Positions 7,215-12,684 of a stretch of DNA of 21,400 nt are shown here, one piece after another. Source of the stretch: Rhodospirillales bacterium (lineage in GTDB: Bacteria; Pseudomonadota; Alphaproteobacteria; Rhodospirillales; JABHCV01); contig JADHSW010000022.1 in assembly GCA_016776705.1 (NCBI GenBank), positions 1-21,400 on the forward strand, read 5' to 3'. How positions within the stretch are numbered: position 1 is the first letter of the stretch; each line of letters starts with the position of its first letter. Position numbers and translations under genes: made by a program. A model generated the notes under the pieces. That model saw only the letters and a program-made list of their open reading frames with translations, made no database searches and was not told the DNA's origin.

Positions 7215-8018
7215 TTAGTTACAAGACGCACCCTGGTCAATCCAGCGGAACATAACGTGCATGTTCGGATGGTCACGGCCTTCGCTGGCGCTAATACCAC
7301 CAGGCATCCGGTTTTCGGTGACCCTGAGATACATTTTACTCTTTATTGGATCGCCGGGAATGACAACCTTGACCGGAGGCAATCCTTCGGCTGCCTTGGC
7401 GACCGCGTCAGCACCCAGCATGACACCCTCGTAAGACGTCAGATCAAGTTCATGGAAGCTTGGTGGTTCCTGATTGGACATATGACATTCGGTGCACGCC
7501 TGTTCTCCTCCAAACGCAGTTTCAGATTTGAACGAGGGCAGAACCTTCTGCTTGAAGTTGGCATCGTTTTTGGCGCCATCCGCAATCCATTTTTTGAGGT
7601 CCATAATGGCAGGAAGATCCGAAGCTGTGTCGAAACGCACACCCAATGGCATACGGTTGTCACGCATGCGACGACGGAAGGTGCCACCAGTATGCTTGCC
7701 GGGCGTGATCATTGCGCCACCTGTTCCACCCTTCTTAATGCCTTCACAAGAGCTCAAGTCGAGACCGGCGGGGCTTTTCTTCGGGTCGTTGGATGTATGG
7801 CATACAATGCAGGCAGCGCCTTCACCAAAGGCGTTTGGAAGGCGCATTAACATGGAAATGTAATCGTAAGTGATAGGAATATCGTAGTTTTCCAATACAT
7901 GCATCACAGCGGCCTGTGCATCTTCCATGCCTTCATCTTCAGAAGCAATGGCTGGTGCATTAAAAGCGAAAGCACTGCCCAGGACGGCAGCCAGTGATAA
8001 TTTCATTAATTTATTCAT
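7215..8018 (-). CDS. Periplasmic diheme c-type cytochrome with duplicated domain
   Basis: The 267-residue protein has a clean Sec signal peptide (about 1-25, ending PAIAS) and two CxxCH haem sites, C70-H74 and C175-H179. Each is followed by the same series: DLSSCEG or DLTSYEG, TPGKHTG or IPGDPIKS, then NRMPLG or NRMPGG, and a WI-x-x-GA end. M123 and M238 in the two NRMP motifs are the obvious axial-ligand candidates. This is an internal duplication of a class I-like cytochrome c domain. Extra cysteines C91 and C266 lie outside the haem sites. The ATG has GGGGGAG five bases upstream (a strong site). It is the first gene of a two-gene unit with the propeller protein. Role: periplasmic electron transfer; the donor and acceptor are unknown. 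Confidence 0.85.
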   Translation of the reverse strand: MNKLMKLSLAAVLGSAFAFNAPAIASEDEGMEDAQAAVMHVLENYDIPITYDYISMLMRLPNAFGEGAACIVCHTSNDPKKSPAGLDLSSCEGIKKGGTGGAMITPGKHTGGTFRRRMRDNRMPLGVRFDTASDLPAIMDLKKWIADGAKNDANFKQKVLPSFKSETAFGGEQACTECHMSNQEPPSFHELDLTSYEGVMLGADAVAKAAEGLPPVKVVIPGDPIKSKMYLRVTENRMPGGISASEGRDHPNMHVMFRWIDQGASCN

Positions 8019-8363
8019 GTTTTCTCCCCCAAAAAACTTTGGGCTCCCAAGTTGTTAATCTGTTTTTGTGTCAAAAATCAGAAAAGGCAGTTGTTTGTTT
8101 TTGCAGAATTCTTAGGACTGCTTGGGGTTTTCCCCTTGGGTTTTAGCCATCCAATTTTTGTTTTCTCTCGTTGCTACTTGTCACCTCCCTGGATTAAATC
8201 TGGTGGATAATCTTGATTTTATTAGAAATGTTGTTTTGGCTAACAAGTGCCTAAGTATATTAAATTAGAATAATATAAAATCATATTTTGCTATAGATCG
8301 ATTGCGAAATTCTCTCTCTTTTAAAAAATCAATAGATTTGAGATAGACAAAACAAAAGTGGGC

Positions 8364-8375
8364 CATTTATAAATG
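8364..8375. repeat. 12-bp perfect palindrome
   Basis: CATTTATAAATG is a perfect 12-base palindrome inside the RNA candidate. It could be a protein-binding site, or just a four-pair hairpin in the RNA bubble. Confidence 0.4.
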
Positions 8376-8442
8376 ACTCCAGTAAAGCACTCACTCCCCA
8401 CTTGATATTGTGGGAAAACATAGCTCCCAAGCTCTTGAGTGC

Positions 8443-8479
8443 TGGGTCGGTTTCTTCGGAGACCGGCCCACTTTTTTTT
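8443..8479 (+). terminator. Strong Rho-independent terminator
   Basis: A 12-pair stem (8443-8454 with 8459-8470, including two G-T/U wobbles) closes on a TTCG tetraloop flanked by C and G, the unusually stable cUUCGg loop. One C is followed by eight T (8472-8479). It does not follow any protein gene on this strand. Confidence 0.8.
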
Positions 8480-8493
8480 ATTCCAGTTGTATA

Positions 8494-8521
8494 CTGACGC
8501 GCATTGTCGGGAAGCTACAAT
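8494..8521 (+). promoter_or_regulatory. Candidate promoter for the membrane regulator gene
   Basis: CTGACG (8494-8499, 4/6) and TACAAT (8516-8521, 5/6) have a 16-base spacer. They sit downstream of the terminator and about 190 bases upstream of the regulator ATG, so the regulator could be transcribed independently of the RNA. Confidence 0.35.
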
Positions 8522-8707
8522 AAACCAAGGTTTCAAACCGCCTTTTTATTACTATAAACGCTGTGTGTCAGGTGGAAACAACAGTATATAATTGTATTTT
8601 TTATAATATAGTAAAATCAATGTGTTAGATGCTTTAAATCAAGACTTTTCAGGGTTGATATTACCATGTTACCCTGCTTATCTATTCTGATGTAGCAGGT
8701 GCCTTTT

Positions 8708-9316
8708 ATGGCTAAATCGAGCCTTCACGATTTACGGAATTCCTGGCAGATCCGGATTCTCGGGATTTCGTTTGTTATCCTGAGCCTGTGCGAAGTCGTT
8801 CTGATTCTCGATGTTTCGACAGAGTTTTTAGGTTTTGAATTTGACTTCTATCATAAATTCCATGGCCTGATTGAAACCACTGCCGTCACAGCATTAGGCA
8901 TTACGCTTGTTGTGATCGGGGTGGATTTCTTGCGCCTGATCAGAGAGAACTCTCAATTTCGCTCTGTCGTTGGCATCGCATCCGGGGAATTTCTTTACAT
9001 ATTGGGCGGCAAATTTAATGACTGGAAACTCTCGTCTTCTGAGCGCGAAATAGCCTTGCTGTTGATCAAAGGGCTCTCAATTCAGGAAATAGCTGATATC
9101 CGGGTGACAAGACCAGGCACAATCAAAAGTCAGTGCAGCGCGGTTTACCGAAAGGCTGAAGTAAAGGGTCGCAATGAGTTGGTTGCCTATTTTGTTGAAG
9201 ATCTGCTGGCGGGCGATTCATTAACTGACGGGGCGGGTATGATGCCGCCTTCGTCTCAATCCCCTCCAACACCTCCTATTGATTCGACCTTATCAACACC
9301 GGAAGTGCCCAATTAA
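8708..9316 (+). CDS. Membrane-anchored LuxR-type HTH regulator
   Basis: The 202-residue protein has two predicted membrane helices (about 15-36 and 56-77) joined by a short loop, then a cytoplasmic LuxR/GerE-type helix-turn-helix (about 105-165). That domain includes LSSSEREIALLLIKGLSIQEIA, split by the conserved spacing, and RPGTIKSQCSAVYRKAEVKGRNELVAYF. No receiver or autoinducer domain is present, so the sensor input must come through the membrane part. The tail (170-202) is Pro/Ser/Thr rich. ATG 8708 is preferred because AGGT (8697-8700) lies seven bases upstream; an in-frame GTG at 8699 overlaps that site. It is divergent from the cytochrome/propeller genes and may control them, which is inference from position. 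Confidence 0.82.
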   Translation: MAKSSLHDLRNSWQIRILGISFVILSLCEVVLILDVSTEFLGFEFDFYHKFHGLIETTAVTALGITLVVIGVDFLRLIRENSQFRSVVGIASGEFLYILGGKFNDWKLSSSEREIALLLIKGLSIQEIADIRVTRPGTIKSQCSAVYRKAEVKGRNELVAYFVEDLLAGDSLTDGAGMMPPSSQSPPTPPIDSTLSTPEVPN

Positions 9317-9319
9317 GGC

Positions 9320-9520
9320 TTAATGATCTTTATCACCGTCTTTTTCGGGGCGATACAGGCGCAAACCGTCAAGCTTGCTGGTCACTGAATCCTGCTCAGC
9401 CTTATTCTTTAACTTTTGCCCCTTGGTCAAACCATGGCGGCGGTTTTCTTCAGTCCTGGCTTTTTTATCAACCTTTGCCTTTTGTTTTCTCGCCTTGTTC
9501 AGGTTGATGATCTCAGCCAT
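9320..9520 (-). CDS. DUF4169 family small basic protein
   Basis: This 66-residue, Lys/Arg-rich protein opens with MAEIINLNKARKQKAK and ends in LDGLRLYRPEKD, as in the short alphaproteobacterial DUF4169 family. It is likely one long helix or disordered; no function is known. I chose the internal ATG at 9520 over an upstream non-ATG start because family members begin there. This ATG lies inside the thrH 3' end (8-base overlap), so translation is probably coupled. Its stop is 3 bases from the stop of the convergent regulator. Confidence 0.72.
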   Translation of the reverse strand: MAEIINLNKARKQKAKVDKKARTEENRRHGLTKGQKLKNKAEQDSVTSKLDGLRLYRPEKDGDKDH

Positions 9521-10115
9521 TTTTCTGCTTCTCGAAAATCTCAATCAGTTCAGTATAACTGCGGCGCACAGGCAGGTGAGGAAAATCGGCGATGACATTG
9601 TCTGGAGCCTGAAAAAGCACACCCAGTTCTGCTTCTTGAAGCATACCCGTGTCGTTATAGGAATCACCAGCGGCAAAAACCCTGAAATTAAGATTCCTGA
9701 AGGCTTTCACTGCCTCACGTTTGTGGTCGGCCATGCGTAAATTGTAGCCTGATATCCGCCCATTTTCGACTTTAAGGCGATGGCAAAACAGGGTCGGCCA
9801 ATTAAGTTGGCGCATAAGCGGTTCGGCAAACTCGTAAAAAGTATCTGACAGAATGACCAGCTGGTATTTCGTTTTCAGGTATTCGACGAATTCAAGCGCG
9901 CCATCCATGGGCTTCATTGTGGCGATAACGTCCTGAATATCATCCATGCCCAAAGCGTTTTCATCCAGAATGGACAACCGCTGTTGCATCAATTCGTTGT
10001 AATCAGGGATGTCCCTGGTGGTGGCGCGAAGGGCGTCGATACCAGTTTTTTCAGCAAAATTGATCCAGATTTCAGGAACAAGCACTCCCTCAAGATCAAG
10101 ACAGACAATCTCCAC
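9513..10115 (-). CDS. thrH: Phosphoserine phosphatase / homoserine phosphotransferase ThrH
   Basis: This 200-residue HAD enzyme begins VEIVCLDLEGVLVPEIWINF, near-identical to Pseudomonas ThrH as I recall it. It has nucleophile D7 and acid/base E9 in DLEG, SDTFYEF as motif II, and GDSYNDTGML as the metal site. ThrH moves phosphate from phosphoserine to homoserine or hydrolyses phosphoserine, linking serine and threonine synthesis. The start is GTG at 10115, with AGGGGGA about eight bases upstream; the frame is open for 45 more codons upstream, but that part has no family likeness and runs into the glycosylase gene. It overlaps the following DUF4169 gene. Confidence 0.92.
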   Translation of the reverse strand: MEIVCLDLEGVLVPEIWINFAEKTGIDALRATTRDIPDYNELMQQRLSILDENALGMDDIQDVIATMKPMDGALEFVEYLKTKYQLVILSDTFYEFAEPLMRQLNWPTLFCHRLKVENGRISGYNLRMADHKREAVKAFRNLNFRVFAAGDSYNDTGMLQEAELGVLFQAPDNVIADFPHLPVRRSYTELIEIFEKQKNG

Positions 10116-10165
10116 GCTATTTCCCCCTGGTGCCCTAGAATTGGTTTCGAAGGGTATAGCAGGGG

Positions 10166-10801
10166 TTATAGAAGAGAAACAACGGCCTGAAACACTTCGT
10201 TGAACATTTTTTCGGTCAGGCGGCCCGTATTGGTGTTGTAACGCGAACAATGGTAGCTGTCGGTCATGATCAGGCCAGCGGCCAGTTTATGACGGGCTCC
10301 ATGGGCGAATTTACAGGCGCTTTTTTTCTCGCCAAGGGCTGAAAGGATAGCCCCGTGGGCAACCCCGCCAAGGGCAACGATTACCTTCAGGTTTTTCATG
10401 GAAGCGATTTCCGCACTAAGGAAGGGCCGACAGGCGGCTGTTTCAGGCCCGGTTACCTTGTTTTGCGGCGGTACACAACGCACAGCATTTGTAATTCTGC
10501 AATTGAGTAACTCCAGTCCATCGTCGGCCTCGGCACGGAAAACACCTTTGGCCAGTCCGTGACTGATCAGGGTCGGATACAAAAGGTCGCCCGCAACATC
10601 GCCGGTAAAGGGCCTTCCGGTCCTGTTTGCACCCTTTAATCCCGGTGCTAAACCGACAATCAACAGGGCAGAGTCCGATTTGCCAAAGGAAGGCACAGGG
10701 CCATTATGCCAGTTGGGAAAACGTGTGCGATTTTCCTGTCGGTATTCGACAAGACGGGGACAAAGTGAACAATTATTTTCTGGTTGCTGGTTCAAAGACA
10801 T
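10166..10801 (-). CDS. Uracil-DNA glycosylase, family 5 (UdgB type)
   Basis: The 211-residue enzyme removes uracil, and often other deaminated bases, from DNA. Four cysteines fit the [4Fe-4S] site of family 4/5 enzymes: C11 and C14 in CSLC, C109 and C124. Motif 1 is GLAPGLKGANRTGRPFTGD (50-68), and motif 2 is YHCSRYNTNTGRLT near 185. The leucine after the first glycine of motif 1, in place of the family 4 glutamate, points to family 5. The ATG is at 10801, 21 bases after the NYN gene stop; both belong to a minus-strand run. Confidence 0.9.
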   Translation of the reverse strand: MSLNQQPENNCSLCPRLVEYRQENRTRFPNWHNGPVPSFGKSDSALLIVGLAPGLKGANRTGRPFTGDVAGDLLYPTLISHGLAKGVFRAEADDGLELLNCRITNAVRCVPPQNKVTGPETAACRPFLSAEIASMKNLKVIVALGGVAHGAILSALGEKKSACKFAHGARHKLAAGLIMTDSYHCSRYNTNTGRLTEKMFNEVFQAVVSLL

Positions 10802-10822
10802 GAAACCGGCTTAGTTGGGAAT

Positions 10823-11419
10823 TCAGGCCGACTCAAGGTCTAAATGGTGATCCTCTGGATGCGGCGGATTTGAATCCTTGTCAAAACTATTTCCTGAACG
10901 GGCAATCTTTTCCTTTAAATCTTCCAGTTCAATGAAAACATCGGCCTGTCTGCGTAATTCATCGGCCGCCATGGGCGGATGGGAACGCACAGTGCTAACA
11001 ACGGTGACCCGTGTTCCGCGACGTTGCAAAGCTTCGACCAGTCGGCGGAAATCTCCATCACCGGAAAACAACACGATATGGTCTAGTTGATCAGACATCT
11101 CAAGGGCATCAATGGTTATTTCGATGTCCATGTTGCCCTTTATCTTTCGACGACCTGCAGAATCGGTGAATTCCTTTGTCGGCTTGGTGACCATTGTATA
11201 GCCGTTGTAATCAAGCCAATCGACGAGGGGGCGAATAGGGGAGTATTCCTGATCTTCTAGAAGGGCGGTGTAATAAAGTGCGCGAACCAGTCGCCCCTCT
11301 TTTTGGAACATTTTCAAAAGTTGTTTGTAATCAATATCAAAACCCAGCGCACGCGCCGCCGCATACAGGTTCGATCCATCAATAAAAAGCGCAATACGCT
11401 CATCTTTATAGAAAACCAT
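10823..11419 (-). CDS. NYN domain (LabA-like, DUF88) protein
   Basis: The 198-residue protein carries a PIN-like NYN nuclease fold over about residues 5-170. Its acidic residues are D14 in IDGSN, D98 in MDIE, D104 and D121/D123 in SGDGDF. NYN proteins are thought to be metal-dependent ribonucleases; the LabA branch also appears in cyanobacterial clock output. The C-terminal 25 residues are polar and His/Asp rich. The ATG at 11419 lies at the head of the minus-strand run with the glycosylase and thrH genes, divergent from folK over 178 AT-rich bases that include TAAGAA-A-TTCTTA (11449-11461). Confidence 0.9.
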   Translation of the reverse strand: MVFYKDERIALFIDGSNLYAAARALGFDIDYKQLLKMFQKEGRLVRALYYTALLEDQEYSPIRPLVDWLDYNGYTMVTKPTKEFTDSAGRRKIKGNMDIEITIDALEMSDQLDHIVLFSGDGDFRRLVEALQRRGTRVTVVSTVRSHPPMAADELRRQADVFIELEDLKEKIARSGNSFDKDSNPPHPEDHHLDLESA

Positions 11420-11597
11420 TGAAAAATACCTTTTGGATTAAATTGTTGTAAGAAATTCTTAATCTTAAAAAGAAAGAAGATAACTGTTTTAAATAAGGTC
11501 ATTAAAAATTGAATATAGCCTCGCAAATTCGAGTTAGACTATAGGTAGGCATCCTTGTTGTGAGTGGCAAGCTGAAACTGTTTGATCAGGAATGCGA

Positions 11598-12140
11598 ATG
11601 AACGATAGCCGGCCCCTGATCCTGATAGGCATTGGTGCAAACCTGAATTCCCCTGAATTTGGAAGCCCACGCGATACCTGTAATGCCGCTGTCAGGGAAT
11701 TGGAAACTGCGGGTGTTGCGATTGTGCGTCGCTCAAGCTGGTTCAAATCTGCACCGGTTCCTGTTTCTGACCAGCCCTGGTTCATCAATGGGGTAGTCGC
11801 CATTGAAACGTCTCTGACACCCTCAAAATTGCTGACAGTGCTGCAGGCGACCGAAGATCGTTTTGGGCGTGTGCGCACCGCAAAAAATGCGGCGCGGACG
11901 CTGGACCTTGACCTGCTCGCCTACGGGGAATTGGTCGTTGGTTGGGACGACGAAGGCGACACGGACCTGGTAATGCCTCATCCACGTATGAACGAAAGGG
12001 CTTTCGTTCTGTTACCTTTGCAGGAAATAGCCCCGAATTGGCGTCATCCGGTCTTGAATGTATCCCTGGAGAAAATGATCGCCGGATTGGACCCAGGTCA
12101 GCAAACCCTGATAGACTGTGCAAGTAACAAAAAGCCATGA
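11598..12140 (+). CDS. folK: 2-amino-4-hydroxy-6-hydroxymethyldihydropteridine diphosphokinase
   Basis: The 180-residue enzyme transfers pyrophosphate from ATP to the pterin in folate synthesis. It shows GIGANL near the N-terminus, QPWFINGVV (59-67), the ATP-loop arginines around 88-100, ARTLDLDLL (99-107) with the two metal-binding aspartates, and PHPRMNERAFVLLPL. ATG 11598 is chosen over ATG 11592 because AGGA (11588-11591) abuts the earlier ATG but is six bases from the later one. No folB or folP is adjacent. It precedes rpoZ by 101 bases, which contain a separate promoter candidate. Confidence 0.95.
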   Translation: MNDSRPLILIGIGANLNSPEFGSPRDTCNAAVRELETAGVAIVRRSSWFKSAPVPVSDQPWFINGVVAIETSLTPSKLLTVLQATEDRFGRVRTAKNAARTLDLDLLAYGELVVGWDDEGDTDLVMPHPRMNERAFVLLPLQEIAPNWRHPVLNVSLEKMIAGLDPGQQTLIDCASNKKP

Positions 12141-12168
12141 GAATAGCGATCTAGAATGTCTATTTGTC

Positions 12169-12199
12169 TTGCTTTATAGTGCATTGCACAATATATAAT
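12169..12199 (+). promoter_or_regulatory. Candidate rpoZ-rsh promoter with internal inverted repeat
   Basis: A perfect TATAAT (12194-12199) lies 42 bases before the rpoZ ATG. TTGCTT (12169-12174) could serve as -35 with a long 19-base spacer. The spacer contains the inverted repeat GTGCA-T-TGCAC (12179-12189), which would suit a regulator. Confidence 0.45.
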
Positions 12200-12241
12200 C
12201 TGCGATTCCTTATCAGATTTGTTCCTGGAGACTTTATACAG

Positions 12242-12640
12242 ATGGCTCGTGTCACAGTCGAAGATTGCGTATTAAAAATTCCCAACCGATTTGAGTTGGT
12301 AATGCTGGCTGCGCAAAGAGCCCGTAATATTTCCGCTGGCGCTGGGTTGACGGTCGATAGAGACAACGACAAAAACCCGGTTATCGCCTTGCGCGAAATC
12401 GCCGAGGAGACCATAGAGTTGGATGATCTGGAAGAGACATTGGTCAAAGGCTTGCAGCGTCACGTCGAAATGGACGAGCTCGAAGAAGACGATTTGGACA
12501 TTCTTTCCATTCAACAATCCCAGAATGGAGATGAGGGTGCGGAAGACGGCCCGCCACCCATGGAAAAACTCTCTTCCATGTACGAAGACGCCGAAATGTC
12601 GGTTGCTCCGGAAGATGAGGATTCCTCAGAGGAAGAGTGA
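12242..12640 (+). CDS. rpoZ: RNA polymerase omega subunit
   Basis: The 132-residue protein begins MARVTVEDCVLKIPNRFELV and contains AAQRARNIS and NPVIALREIAEETI, the conserved omega core that clamps the beta-prime C-terminus. The region after about 75 is strongly acidic (DELEEDDLD and a final run of Asp/Glu/Ser), a common alphaproteobacterial extension. GGAG at 12227-12230 precedes the ATG. The gene sits directly before rsh (44-base gap), the classical pairing; omega helps RNA polymerase bind ppGpp, so gene order and function agree. Confidence 0.96.
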   Translation: MARVTVEDCVLKIPNRFELVMLAAQRARNISAGAGLTVDRDNDKNPVIALREIAEETIELDDLEETLVKGLQRHVEMDELEEDDLDILSIQQSQNGDEGAEDGPPPMEKLSSMYEDAEMSVAPEDEDSSEEE

Positions 12641-12684
12641 TGTATGCTCGAATCCTCCGCTAACGTATATCGGGGGGGCTCTGA

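Larger units (their letters stand above)
8354..8479 (+). ncRNA. Structured non-coding RNA candidate with intrinsic terminator
   Basis: Several nested pairings fit one transcript. A closing stem joins AAAAGTGGGCC (8354-8364) with GGCCCACTTTT (8465-8475), 11 of 11. An inner stem joins AGCACTCA (8386-8393) with TGAGTGCT (8436-8443), 8 of 8. An apical hairpin joins CCCAC (8397-8401) with GTGGG (8410-8414). The 3' side carries a hairpin with a TTCG loop followed by eight T. No plus-strand gene precedes it, so the terminator should end a separate RNA. The layout (closing stem, bubble with 3'-side hairpin, inner stem) is reminiscent of 6S RNA, but it is shorter and I cannot assign a family. An attenuator or a small MITE-like element are alternatives. 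The 5' end is not determined. Confidence 0.5.
8019..8698. other. AT-rich 680-base divergent intergenic region
   Basis: This gap separates the minus-strand cytochrome operon from the plus-strand regulator. It is much more AT-rich than its surroundings, especially 8220-8345 and 8580-8650. I see no credible protein gene. It holds a structured RNA candidate with terminator (8354-8479), a 12-bp palindrome (8364-8375), a candidate promoter (8494-8521), and an AAACC-GGTTT-AAACC motif (8522-8539). No tRNA or known riboswitch was recognised. Confidence 0.7.

Noticed and set aside
6759..7850. A 363-codon plus-strand open frame antisense to the propeller and cytochrome genes
   Set aside because: The minus strand encodes a signal peptide, CxxCH motifs and propeller repeats in the same DNA; the plus-strand product has no family features.
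8069..8074. TTGACA on the minus strand as a promoter for the cytochrome operon
   Set aside because: It is a perfect -35 hexamer, but at 16-18 bases downstream there is only CTTGGG-like sequence, so no usable -10 is present.
8101..8160. GGGG-TTTT-CCCC hairpin as a terminator
   Set aside because: Only four pairs with a T-rich loop and no following T run in either strand at the right place; too weak to call.
8354..8480. Short transposon remnant (MITE) with 11-bp terminal inverted repeats
   Set aside because: No target-site duplication is evident, and the TTCG hairpin plus T run is better explained as a transcription terminator. A second genomic copy would reopen this.
8321..8536. A 71-codon minus-strand open frame over the RNA candidate
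   Set aside because: It covers the stems and terminator of the RNA candidate, has no recognisable domain, and its composition follows the structured DNA. It is best explained as chance.
9312..9324. ATTAAG-G-CTTAAT palindrome at the junction of the regulator and DUF4169 genes
   Set aside because: It contains both stop codons, has a one-base loop and no T tract, so it is not a credible terminator and may arise simply from two facing TAA codons.
10116..10250. N-terminal extension of 45 codons on thrH
   Set aside because: ThrH proteins begin at the GTG 10115 position, which has a good ribosome site; the extension overlaps the glycosylase gene and has no family likeness.
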